NCBI GenBank assembly: GCA_013398615.1
Contig: VZSR01001685.1
Location: 30,219,556-30,283,555 of the forward strand
Source of the DNA: Brachypodius melanocephalos
Lineage: Eukaryota; Chordata; Aves; Passeriformes; Pycnonotidae
Direction of reading: 5' to 3'
DNA length: 64,000 nucleotides
Shown here: piece after piece, positions 47,722 through 59,800 of the stretch
Numbering within the stretch: position 1 is the first letter of the stretch
How the letters are laid out: the number at the start of each line of letters is the position of its first letter
Notes under the pieces: generated by a model
What the model was told of the DNA's origin: nothing
The model's database searches: none
Seen by the model: only the letters and a program-made list of their open reading frames with translations
Translations under genes and position numbers: made by a program

Positions 47722-50700
47722 CTGGGGAAAAAAAACAGTTTCAGTTTAAAGCAGAAAACAATCTTTTTGTTCTGCTTGGAAAAAAAACCCCAGACTGGTA
47801 AATACCCATTGTGCAGAAGATTAGTTTGTCTTTTATATGTTTAATTTAGGCTAATTTTGCAGTCATACTTCAATAATTTGGGGGCATTGCAGGATACAAT
47901 CTGAATTTGTGACATAGGCAGAAAATGCTTTGGGGGCATCATACCAGTAACATAACACAGCCCAACTGAGACAGGCTCAGCTTTTAGTTCACAACTACTC
48001 TCAACAACACTTTTGCAACTTGGAAGACAATCCTATAAATACAGCCTGAGTGATTAGATTCATCAGTCATGTAAAGCCCTGCTAGCACAGGAGCAGTAGT
48101 ACAGTCTGAATTCTTGGAGGAATAAGGAACAAGCCTGCAGGGACAGGACCACTGGCTCCAGCTGCCTTGAATGCCTGGCTTGGCTTCATCCTGTGCTGGC
48201 AGCACTGTCACTTATGTTTCATTTTTCCCTCAGCCTCTCCTTAAGGTATTGGACACTTGTTTAGTTGCTCCCAGGTGTACAAAAACTTGATCACCTCAGG
48301 CACACTGAGAACTCATGTCCATTTCTCCAAACTCCACCTTCCCCCCACAGCCAGGATGGGATAGATTCATCTGCATCTCATCCTGAAGTACTGCTTTCTC
48401 TCTTTGAAATTGCCTAGAGCATCAGTCAGCAGAAAGAGTTTATATGGAGGAACTTGTCAGGAATCAAACTTTATTAATTAATTCTTGTGCAAGACTGCAA
48501 GTAGGCCCATATAGAAAAAACTAGACAAAGGCAAGAGAAACATGTCTTGATCTCGAAGTGCTGCAGGCAAAACCTCTACTATAGAAATTGCTGTTTTAAG
48601 TGTTGGTCCTTCAGATGAGGTAATATGAAGGCTTAGGAACTGGGAACAGAGAGAGGCAGAACTTTGTTTCAAAGCACTGTTAGGTGCTTCAGGAAGAGAA
48701 CAGCCAGATTCATCCTCTCTGTGTCTATTCATGTGGAGATACAAGTTTCAAATCAAGGGGATGGAGCTGGGACTAACTTTAAAAAAACAATTAGAAATCA
48801 TCTAGAACATAATTTAAAAATATGCTTTTGAAGCATGCTTCAACATGGCTGCCCACCCTCTTCTCTCTACTGTAGTAGTTACATAGAATTTGAACATGCT
48901 AACCAGATTTCAGCATTACCATACAAATGAAATTCATAAAACTTGCAATCTAGCTTTAAAGCAACTGCATGAATTCACAGAATACTCTGCGGTGGAAGGA
49001 ACCCACAAGGGTCAAGTCCAACTCTTTAAGTAAATGGCCCTTATGGGGGTTGAACCCAGCACCTTGGTGTTACCAGCACCACACTGACTAACTGGGCTAA
49101 CTGCCTGCAGTCTTAGTGACACATTATAATGCTTTAAACACACACGTTCTTTTCATTCTCGGATTTTTACAAAGGGAAATTACCTGCTGAGTCTTCTGAG
49201 GTTCTGCTGTGGTACCTTTTGACAGCTGTCGGATTTCTTTCTGAACTTCAGCAAATGCTTTATTTATTGTGCTAACTTTTTCAGCATTTTTAATGTTTAT
49301 CTGGGAGAGAAAAAAATACACATATTGGTATTTTTATTGAAAATTGCACTGATGTGAAATTGCCCCATTGTTGTGCAATTATTACGCAGCCAGTGTTACA
49401 TGCTTTTCAGTATGTTTAATCTTTTATTTCATTAGGTCATCTAGTTGTGTACTAATAAATGCAAAATTAAGAGTTAAACTTACTCTGTTGGAATGGGAGC
49501 CCACAATGATCCAGAAAGAGAACACAGAGAACCACAGAGAAAACAAAAGTCAGGCCTCACAGGCCCTGCTACACCACCCCCAGCTCCTCTTAGCTGAAGT
49601 CCCAGGAAGGGTTTCTTCCTTCATCTCTCTGGTGGACTGACTCTGGCTGGATGCCAGGTGCCCACCAAAGCTGCTCCATCATTGCCTTCCTCAGCTGGAC
49701 AGGGGACAGGAAATGTAATGAAAGGGTCATGGGTAGAGATAAGGGCAGGGAGAGATCGCTCACCAGTTGCCTTCATGGGCAGAACAGACTCAACTTGGGG
49801 AAAATTAATTTAATTTGTTGTCAAACAAATGCTGCAGAGGAATCTCAGCTCCAGCACCTGGAGTACCTCCTCCCCCTCCTTCACTGACCTTGGTGTCTTG
49901 CAGGCCTGTTTCTTTTTAAAATTCTCACTTCTCTGTTCTGACTGCTGCTGGTGGTGTGCTTCTTAACTACGTCATGCCAGAGGCAATGCCAGCACCTGAT
50001 GGGCTCTGCCTTGGCCAGCACCATATCCACCCTGAAGCATGCTGGCACTGGCCCTTTCAGACAGGAGGGAAGCTTCTGGCACATTTTTAGAGAAGTCACG
50101 CCTGTAGCCCCTCAAACCAAATACAATTTGTAAATGATTTTACTGTTTTGAATTTCTTCCAGTAGCTTACCTTTCATCATCACACTTTGTATCCTAATTG
50201 TTCATACTATAGGTCTGGCCAACAACATCTACCAGGTATTGCCACAGTATTTAAAGAAACTCTGCAGCTGTAGCAGAGCAGAATGTGTATCTCTGGGCAC
50301 CTCAGCCTCTCTTTTAGCCCAAGTCTGCCTCTGTAAGTTATTTCATCAAAGACTTTGCTTTCAAAGAAGAAGCACTAGATATGGACATGTGTTGCACTCT
50401 GGGGACAACTGTCTCTGGTAGAGGAGCAGGGTGGCAAGAGGGCATAAACTCTCACTGCTGCAGCAAAGTAAGATTCAGCTGATCTTAGCCCTAACACCTG
50501 CTGCTTCCAAAGTCTGGAACAGAATTATAGTCAGGTAATTACCTATTATATCTCAAACATTCCAGAAGCACGCTCATAGGTCTTCAGGCAACCCCAAATT
50601 TCAGGGTACCCACCGCTATTCCAAAGGCTACTCCTGTAATTCACCTCTGAGCAATTTAAACAGGCAGAAGCAAACAGTGAATGGTTACATGTACTCATTT

Positions 50701-52857
50701 TGCTTTCAAAGCCTCCATAATTTCAGAGCACGTTTACAGTAACAATAATTCCATTCTGACTGACTTCAAAAAGCAGTATTAAGGAAGCAGTGGCAATGAG
50801 GCTGATAAAAGAGGCCTACTCAGGTGAACACTTTTAACTTTTTAACTGGGACAGTGACTGGAGAAATACAGCCCCAGCTCTGATCAGAGCGGATGGACTG
50901 TTGCCAAAATGATGTACAAAGACCACATGTTCAATCAGGGCTTGTCACCATCTTCCAGCTTCACAGGGGTTTTAGAAGGTTCCAGTCAGTTTTAATACTT
51001 GATATCCTCAGGTCCTCAGGCAGGACTCCTCCACAGAAATAGGCTCTATAGCTAACATGGGTATCTACATCAAGAGTTGTCTCACCAGTTACAGTGGGAT
51101 TTTAGCTATTAATGAATAAACGTATTTTAGCAATTTTTTTTTCTGAGCACCTTCCTATACTGCTTAATGATAAGTAAATCACATTAAGCCCAAAGGCTTA
51201 ATGCATTAAAGAATACAGCTTCAAACGCAGAGAATAAAATTTTACTCCTAATAAGCTACTGACTTTTCATGAATATTATTTTAAACCTGTTTCTCCCTTT
51301 ATTATACAGAACAGTCTAGACTAAGAGAAGATGCGACGCCAGCAACAAGAAATTATTTTTTCTAAAGTTTGTTACATTCCTGTCTGTCCACCAGACTCAT
51401 TAGTCAAGTGGCTTTGGCTTGCAGGAGAAAATCTGAAACAGCCTTTTTTTTAAAAGCCATTTACTTATGTTTGTCCAGCAGACAAATAGAAGAAAAAAAA
51501 AAGCCACTACCTGCTTTTATTATTTTTGTTAAGAGATGCTTTTCTAGAGGTTCAGCTGAACTCTCGCAGAACACACACCTCAGGCAGGGTTTGAGAAGAT
51601 ACCATATACTCACTGCTCACAATAAGAAAACTCTGGCTTAGATCACCCCTATCCCTCTTCCCCTGCACTGCTCCCTGCTCCATGACCCACTCCCTCCTCT
51701 GGGCTGTGCTCCTCTACAGACACGAAAATAACATTATTTTTGCTTCTTTGTTTCTCCATTGCTTTAGTATGTTAAATTGCCTCACAGAGGCATCTACAGA
51801 GCATCACAGCCTTTGTAAGGTGCAGAGAGGAATTAAGAGCAAAACATCCAGCAGTGCACACTCCTAGGTCTGTTCACTGCATCTCACTGACAGTTTTACT
51901 TGACAGCTGAGGCAATTAAACAGCTACTGGATCAGAAGAGGCTCCATCCTTTCTGGTTCTTCCCCACCAAAACGCTTCTCTCTGCATTCATTCCTAATTA
52001 AGTTTGTTCAACTCACCAACGTAGCCCATAAAAATGCAAAATGTATTTTTAATGGCTTTTGCTGCTCATTTAGCAAGTTGAGTCACCTAGTGGGCGAAGA
52101 GTTCCTGCGCCGGCATGAAGGAGAGAGCTGTGGGAATATAGCCCAGAGCCTGGCAAAGGGATTCTTCCTGGGACCAGGAACGTGATAGAAAGGAGCAGGA
52201 CTTCCCCTTGTTAGTTGTACTATGCCCGGTCGTTTGGAGGAAGGCATTTTGTTAAACTATACCTTGAATTACACCCTCAGCTACGCTGTCAACGCAGTCC
52301 AGTGAACGCGAACTCACTGAACTGCTGGTGCGCCCTTTAGCATCGCATTCCCGAGGACAAGGCGAGATACTATGAGACACTTCCCAAACGACACCCCTCA
52401 AGCACAGCCGGATGCCTTCTGTGGCATCTGCCTGCAGATCAGTCAAATGAACTTCTTGTGCTTCTCTTTTTGCAGATGATACATCCGCATACAAGCCTAA
52501 TTTTCAGGTGCAAAATCGTGCACCTGAAAATGTGCCGTTCTGTGCCTGGATGCACACTGCCCCTACAACAGCTCGATCTAATCAGTTCCGAGCGCTTGCT
52601 CCACCGCGCAGCGAGGTCGAAGGGGCGGAAACCCCGCCGGGCCGAGGCCTCTCGCGGGCGCCGCAGCAGGGCCGGGGCCCTCGCCGTGGTGGAGCGCTGC
52701 CGCAGCCCGGCCAGCCTCCTCTCGCCGCGGCACTCACCTGCTTCAGCCCGGAGGTGACGGGCCGCGCCTTGCCCTTGGCCTTGGCCCTGAGGACGCCGCT
52801 GCGAGCGATGCGGAACACGCTGCCGGCCTTGGCGGCCCCGCCGCGGCTCTTGCCCAT
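47653..52857 (-). CDS. RBIS: RBIS (C8orf59), ribosome biogenesis factor, complete, 3 exons
   Basis: Coding exons in transcript order are 52857-52738 (40 codons), 49300-49184 (39) and 47721-47653 (22 plus stop), for 101 residues (human 100). All introns are GT-AG, phase 0. The protein is small and basic at the N terminus (KAKGKARPVTSGLKQ); the middle INIKNAEKVSTINKAFAEVQ matches human INIMNEEKVNRVNKAFVNVQ, and the end PANVDAATSLLSQL matches human KPVNVDEATRLMALL. The human factor works in the nucleolus in 60S subunit assembly. The start is chosen because MGKSRGG corresponds to human MAKNKLRG; the frame stays open farther upstream through the CpG island, but that part has no similarity. It is head-to-head with CA13 and tail-to-tail with E2F5. 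Confidence 0.92.
48972..49112 (-). mobile_element. tRNA-derived SINE with CR1-like tail (TguSINE1 type)
   Basis: On the minus strand the head resembles tRNA-Ile. An A-box-like TAGCCCAGTTAGTC is at 49099-49086 and a B-box-like GGTTCAACCC at about 49056-49047. The tail at about 49030-48975 has the CR1 block gttggacttgacccttgtgg and ends cagagtattctgtg. This is the design of the zebra finch SINE mobilised by CR1. It sits in RBIS intron 2, just beyond exon 2. Confidence 0.75.
49628..50128 (-). mobile_element. Solo-LTR-like element, copy 1 (internally deleted)
   Basis: Its two ends match the copy at 55490-56500: shared blocks include agataagggcagggagagat, cagaacagactcaacttggg, gatgggctctgccttggcca and gctggcactggccctttc. 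About 500 bases of the middle are missing. It is minus oriented, in RBIS intron 1. No retroviral coding sequence is present. Confidence 0.65.
50129..52580. other. RBIS intron 1, remainder
   Basis: About 2.4 kb upstream of the LTR copy. No gene or clear repeat was recognised. It becomes GC-rich near 52580, where the CpG island begins. Confidence 0.5.
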
Positions 52858-53035
52858 GGCTGCGGCTGCGGCGCGCGGGCGGGTGACGTCACACGGGGCT
52901 GTGACGTGAAGCCGCCAATGATCCACAGCGCTGCCACGGGGCGGGCGCGGCGCCGCGCGGGGCCGCCAGGGGGCGCGCGCCGCCTGGGGCCCGTGCTGTG
53001 GAGCCGCAGCGGAGAACGGCACTGGAGGAGCGGCG

Positions 53036-53109
<74 letters not shown>
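53036..53109. repeat. (CCTGTC)n hexanucleotide tandem repeat
   Basis: About 12 nearly perfect units. The minus strand reads (GGGACA)n, with G3 runs spaced by three bases. All six frames are open because the unit is six bases long and encodes two-residue repeats (Pro-Val, Leu-Ser, Cys-Pro; Gly-Thr, Gly-Gln, Arg-Asp). Confidence 0.95.
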
Positions 53110-53763
53110 TCCCGGTCCGGTCCCGGCCTCAGCGTCGGCCCTGCTTGCCTCTCCCGCGCCATCGCAGCCAGCTTTTTCAGGACGGGAAAGCTGAGAGCTC
53201 CTCGGCGCGCGCCCGCAGCCCAAGCGCCGAGTCCAAAGCTCCGCGTTGCCACAAGCACCTGCCCACGGGCAGCCCCCGCCACACGCGGCTCTTGGATAAA
53301 TTTCCAGTGGGCTGTGGGACACCCTCCTGCCTCACGGCCCCGCTTGGGAAAACGTGAGATCTTCCTGTGGCCTATGTCAAAGGGAATAGCGTGTACACTC
53401 CTGGGACAAAAACGGGAGGGGATGCAGCGCTGCGCACTTGGCTTTACTTTCGGGAGCAGCGGGAGTGATCCCAGGAATGGACACTGCTGTCTTTCCCTGC
53501 CGCACAAGTCGTGCTCTGGTGGGACAGGGGCTGGCGGAGCCACCTTCCCTCTGTTGGAGCGAGCCCTTGAGAGATGGCAGTGCTTCCCCTGGGCCACCTC
53601 GACAGTGCTGGGGGGAGCCTGGGTGACGAAGCGCTTGAGGCGACAACAGGCACGGACGGGCCAGGAGGCCGGAGTGCTGGAGGTGTCCTTATCAGCGCCC
53701 CAGGATCGGGGCGTCGCCGTCCGTCGCCTTCAAATCGGGCGCAGCCGCCTCTCCCGCCCCAGC

Positions 53764-53837
53764 CCGTCCCATCCCGTCCCGTCCCGTCCTGTCCTGTCGT
53801 GTCCCGTCCCGTCCCGTGCCGTGCCGTGCCGTGCCGG
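53764..53837. repeat. (CCCGT)n pentanucleotide tandem repeat
   Basis: About 15 units of CCCGT with variants (CCTGT, GCCGT), ending 16 bases before the CA13 ATG. The minus strand is (ACGGG)n. Probably in the CA13 5' UTR or promoter. Confidence 0.9.
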
Positions 53838-53852
53838 CAGGAGAGCAGAGCC

Positions 53853-56800
53853 ATGCTGCACTGGGGATACGACGAGCACAACGGTAGGGAACGGTGGCCG
53901 GGGCCGGCGGGGCGGCCAGCGGGGTCCCGCGGGAAGCACTTCCCGTCGCTGGGCTCGGCAGCTCCTGCGCTCTCGGGAGAGCTGGATGAGCTGAAATGCT
54001 TTGCAGTGTGAGAGCGAGCCGATTTTTGTCTCGGCATTCTGCAGGGCAGGCGGCTGAGAGGTGTCCGTGCGTGCGGCATCGCCTGCAGAGCCGGGCCGGG
54101 CTTGGCTGCCGCGTTCCCGGTTGGGATTTCGTTCGCTCGTTTGGCTGAACAGTTGCGTGCACAGATCGAGTACGTGGTAGACAGCTGCACTGATCGGAAC
54201 TGCTGTACCAGCAGTGCTTTTCTGATTCCAGCTGTGTTCTGCTTCTGCTACACGGTGGGAAATCCTAGTTACTTGACTGGGTTGTTTAAATGTATAACTA
54301 TGCACCTAGGAGGAGATGCTTTTGGATTTAAGTTGTTCCGTGGTTTCCTTCATCTTGTCAGTCTTTGAAGTCCCAAGATGGGCTCATCAGCAGGCTTAAA
54401 GACTTTGCTCTGTTTTGCATTTTCAGTCATGCAAACGCTGCTCCAGTGTGCAGACGGTCGCACAAGTCATGCAGGTACAAATGAAAATGTTTTGTAAATT
54501 GTAGGCTGAACTCTGATAAAATACATGGAATATCTTATATTGTCTGTACACAGAGAAATGAAACACCGTGACAGTAAGGGCAGACAGCTATCTATTTGCA
54601 CATACTAATGCCTATAAGAATATGCTTTGTGTATATTATAAGACTTTGGAATACTGTTTGTGCACGTACTACCTTTCCTTCCTGGCCCTCTTGTTCCATC
54701 TTTTCTGGATAGATGCACTTTTCCTGAAAAACTGGGGTAGTGGTGTTGGATCACAGGGATGTCGCAATGATTGGGTGTCTTATCTGCTGTTGTGCAGTCT
54801 ACCCTACCCCTCCCCTGAAGACGTAAATGGGTCTTGTTTTTCAAATTTTTCTCTCCATATGTTTCTGTGCTCTGAGCTTCACCTGCACGGTCCAGATAAG
54901 AAGCACACTTTCACTCCCTTATCCTATCACTTCTTGTTTGCTATTCTCAACTTCTAGAGAGGGGAGGCCACCAGAATTTCTACTGGTGGCCCTGGACCTT
55001 GCTTGAGACCCCGTTTCTTGTATAAAAAACCTCTATTTACTGCCTGCCTGGTAACAGATTTGAGGTAGTCTGCCTTTCACTCCTTTCTTGGAGCCCCATA
55101 ACAGCTGTGGGGTGGATAGTTCCTCATCAGTCCATCCCTTTCACAGGAGATTAGAGGAGGGAGGCATGGATATCAAATACTTCATTACTCTTCCCTAGCA
55201 TTAGTTTTATTTCTCAGCTTTTTCTCTTTTGCTGCATTTATTTTACTGATTTTGCTTGTTTTTATTGTTTGATTGAGTAGCAGGTGAAGGAAATTGCTCT
55301 GATTCTTGAAAAATTTTGTTGGCCTTCATGGCCCTGAAATTTGTCTTTGGCCCCTGCATTTGTCACTTGAAATAGTCACAGCATAAATCATTATGTGCAT
55401 AAACTGGCAAATATTAAAACATACATGTCTGCGTAAATGGAATATCTGTGTTTAAGGACGTGGCCTCACTGTTAGGTATGGAATTAAAAGTTTTGGGGAT
55501 TCACCCTGACTGGACACCAGATACCCACCAAAGCCACTGTATTAGTATCCTCCTCAGCTGGAACAGAGGAGAAAAACTAGATTGAAAGGCTCAGGGGTAA
55601 AGATAAGGACAGGGAGAGATCACTCACCAGTTACTTTCACAGGCAAAACAGACTCAACTTGGAGAACCTAGTTTTATTTGTTGTTTATCAAATCAGAGTA
55701 AGGTAACGAAAAAATAAAATAAAATCTAAAACACCTTCCCTCCAACCCTTCCTTTATCCCAGGCCAAACTTCACTTCTGATTTTCTCTATGTCCTCTTTT
55801 GCAGCAGTTGTGGTCAGTTCATCACGTGTTGTCTCTGCCTCTCCCTTCTCTTCAGTGAGAGGACTCCTCACACTCTGCCCTTGCTCCAGTGTGCGGTCCC
55901 TCACATGGAGACAGCCCTCCATGAATTTCTCCAATGTGAGTGTTTCCCACAGGCCGCAGTTTTTCACAGACTGCTCCACACTGGGTTCCCCAGAGGGCCC
56001 CAAGTCCTGCCAGCGAACCTGCTCCAGCTTGGGCTTCCCATGGAGTCCTGCCAGGAGCCTGTTCCAATGTAGGCTGTCCATGAGGTCACAGCTTCATTCA
56101 AGACACATCCACATTCTCCAGTTGTGACCCTCCAGGGGCTGCAGGTAGTTCTCCATGCAGGGCAAATCTGCCTCACCATGGTCTTCAGTATGGTGCAGGG
56201 AATCTCTGCTCTGGCTCCTGGACCATGTCCTCCCCTTCCTCTTGGTGTGTGCAGAGCTGTTTCTCTCACATGTTCTCAGTCTTCTCTTTCAGCTGCTGTT
56301 GCACAGGAACTCTTTCCCCTACTTAAATCTGTTATCCCAGAGCTGCTAGCACTGTCTCTGATGGGCCCGGCCTTGTCCAGCAGTGAATCCATCCTGGAGC
56401 CAGCTGGCACTGGCCCTATTGGACATGGGGAAAGCTTCAGCAGCTTCTCACAGAAGCTGCCCTGCAGCCTCCCAGCTACCAGTATCTTGTCACACAAACC
56501 TAGTGCAGAAGTTCTCAGTTACTTTGATACATGTTTTTCTGAAATGCATGAAGGCATTATTTTTTTTTCTGTGAAAACCTTGGCCTTTGGTTTCTTGACA
56601 TTTTTCCTACCTCACAATTTTGATGTTGCTTATCTGCAGAGGCACAATAGTGAAATTTTGAAAACTGGCTTCAGTATGGCAACATGCATGCTTTTCACTC
56701 CTGCTCAAAGTTCCTGTCAGGACGGGAATGTTCCCGCCCCTTGAGTCCTTTTTCATTTACAGGAGAATTGCTTTAGTTAAAAGGCAAATCACAGAATGAG

Positions 56801-59800
56801 TAAGGTTGGAAGCGACCACAGTGGGAAATCAATTGTTTTTAGTTTGCCATTTGTTTAATGGAATATTTAGTAATTATTTACATGTAAATAATTGTCTTTT
56901 ACTGCAAAAATTTCTTTTGATCTAGTTACTACTGTAATCCTGAAGCATTTTATAAATAAAAGGGATATTAATTAATAGAATCATAGAATCATTTAGATTG
57001 CAAAAGAACTTTAAGATACTTCAGTCAAGCCATAACTCCTTATATATTTTTATTTATGAGAATATTATATCATTTCAATATCTGCTTTTTAAAAGGTTAA
57101 TTTTACCCATAATGAATTTTTAATTGCTTTTGTTTAATTGCTCATCTTATTGTAACCTAATATGCAATCAAATTACTTGCAAACCTAAGTTTATAAATTT
57201 AAACACTCTGTGTTTGATAAACTGGGCAATGGATTCTCTTTAGAAATAAATGAGGATGTGATCCTGTCAAGGTCAGACCACACTAAAATAATGAATTTTC
57301 TATATATAATAACAAACTGTGAAAAAACCCAACCCAAACCCTTTTTCACCTGTACATGCTCCATTTAAGCACATAAAGAGGCTCACTGGAACTCGACTGT
57401 ATCCTGTAGTGTCTTCACTGGGCTTATCTCAAATTATCCTGATGATGAAATTTGGAGTCTGTAGCTTCAGTTGGATCAAAATGTAACACTGTGAGATGCT
57501 ACAGTGAGTTCTATTTGCTGCCAAATTCCTAACTGCCTTCATTGTGAGATCTATTTCATGAACTGGCTGTGTGCAATGCTGGTGAGTGGTATGTGCAGCG
57601 ATAGTCTGACCTAAAAGTGTCAGGCAGTTCATTGCCTGTGGTAATTCTGTGTCCAAAACAAAGTCATGAAGTCTTCAGAGCAGATAGTTCAGTTTTTTGT
57701 CATAAATCTCAGTCACAATAGCTTTGATTGTTTAAAGCTACTAGAAAATTGCCTCTAGCAAGAGAAGATTTTCCCAGCAGCAGGATAATATTTCATAAGT
57801 TAAAAAAGTAGTATATTAATCACTTTCATTCAGTGAAGGAAAAAATGAAGGGAGGGTAATTAATGAATTATACTCCCTGGATATGTCTTAAAGTACATAT
57901 TTAGAAAACTGAAGTGTACATTATTTTAATATGGAGGCATCTAATTCAGATCTGAATTCAGAAGATGTTTTCACCCTGAAGATCCCACTGGCTTAAATCT
58001 GATTGTATGACATGCATTTGAGCATATCTTTCAACAGTAATGACTTTTTTTTACAACAGTCATACACAAAGTTTGTATTGGGCTAGAGTCTATAGAAATG
58101 AACTGAGTCACAGTTTTCTTAGAGTGGCAAAAGCATGGTAATTGTACTAGATTGCTGGTAGACTACCTAGTAAGGAATACTTCTTGATGCAATCTAGTGG
58201 TACAAAATGAGCTGACGTTTCTTGATATTTTCCTGTATATTTTGAAAGGTGAAATGTCTGGTAGTTTGTTTACTGCTAGATGTTTAATCACCATAGCAAA
58301 ACAGTATTTTGGTCACCTGAGCCAAGAACAAGTGCCAAACAAACAACAATGTCTTTTTGGAACTGAATATTACTGTTAAATAATTAGGTAGTGGCAGAAT
58401 CACAGCCTTGGGTTCTCTTCTTGGCAACTTTGTATTATTTCTGAATGCAAGTCATCCATATTATTTAATTCAAATAACTATAATTATTTCTGAGACACAG
58501 CAATAGGAGACCAAGTAGTTAAGTGCATAAATATATTTTTGCCTTTTCTCAGTTAAGGAGTATTAGAAATATTAAAATTAAGTAGCAATAAGCTTCTTCT
58601 AGGCACCCCAAATCATGGTCATGAGGTATAAAATATGGAATGGTGCTTCTTACAAATACAATTTTGTGTTGCATCCCTAACTACAGGGCATCAGGATCTA
58701 AAACAATTAAAATTATATTGTAAACTTTATGTAATTAGAATATTGAATAGCTTTGATTACCATTTGTGAATTGAGAGGAATTAAGTTTAAACATTTTTTA
58801 TCTTTCAAACCAGTAGAATTTTTATCTTCTGCCTTAGAATCTATTTCTTTATTGAGTTTAGTTAATAAAGAACAATTAAACAATTAAACAATTTTTAACC
58901 AATCAAGAGTGAAAGCCTTTGTCTTTTTTCTGAGGCTTAAGTCTTAGGCTATTCTTTACAAGTTTTTCCCACTTCTGTTTTTCAGTGCTGCTCAGAGGAG
59001 AATTATTCTCTGCCCAGGTGCTGTGCAAGCTGCAGCCCCCCGGCACTGTGGGCGCTTCCTCCCTGATTTACTGCTGGGGTGCATGGGTGCTTTTAGCACC
59101 TGTGAGTTTCTGAGCTGTGTTCACTTCTATTGAAGCTGAGGAAAGAAAAAATATCTAACAGCTTTTGATGTTAGGCTATTATACACTACATCATACATTT
59201 TCATCCTTTTTTGTCATCATTTTTATTTAAGTGCTAAGCCATCCAGAAAGACCCAAACCCAATTTTTACACTGAGGTCAGTTATCTTCAGTATAGGGAGA
59301 TAGTTATGAGGATTTCCAGTAATGCAGATTTTATTGGACCAGGTTCTGATGCTTTTATTAAGTATTTCTTATATCCAGTCTCTCAATTGATTTATTATGC
59401 TTCTTACCATTATATGCCTGGAGGAAAAACAAGTGCTGTGCTTTTCTTAATACTGAAAGATGTTTTGCCCTGCAGACTTTCACCTTTCTCTTTTTCCTTT
59501 CTTCTTTCCCCTTGCTTTCCCCGCCTTTCCATCCTAAGCCTTGTTTTCTGTCTTTATAGAATAGATTCCCCAGGTAACTTCTTGTTCATATTTTTCTTTA
59601 CCCTCTTCTCCAAATATGGTTAAACAATGGCACATATATTCTTATTGTGAATTATTGGGAACTTTTTGATGTTTAGTAGGTAAAAACAGATAACTCACAC
59701 ATCTTATCAATGAAGCTTTTCTTCCTATTTTAGGATGTCATTTGCTGTTTTCTCATATCCATATTATTGATTTATTAGCTTTTCAGATGACATTTGGCTT

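Larger units (their letters stand above)
52580..54140. promoter_or_regulatory. CpG island with divergent RBIS / CA13 promoter
   Basis: About 1.5 kb of CpG-rich DNA covering exon 1 of RBIS (minus) and exon 1 of CA13 (plus), whose ATGs are 996 bases apart. A perfect CRE, TGACGTCA, is at 52884-52891. A second TGACGT-like site is near 52902 and a CCAAT box is at 52915-52919, all just upstream of the RBIS ATG. CREB/ATF and NF-Y control of RBIS is a reasonable inference. No TATA box was seen. Confidence 0.7.

Noticed and set aside
49034..49106. tRNA gene
   Set aside because: The tRNA-like sequence lacks a clean cloverleaf and is joined to a CR1-like tail, so it is the head of a SINE.
52906..53994. 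A 362-codon plus-strand open frame and overlapping minus frames of 246-284 codons in the CpG island
   Set aside because: They run through the hexanucleotide and pentanucleotide repeats and owe their length to high GC. Only the RBIS exon 1 and CA13 exon 1 parts have family similarity.
59231..59623. Plus-strand 130-codon frame in CA13 intron 1
   Set aside because: AT-rich and Phe/Leu-rich composition without similarity to known proteins.
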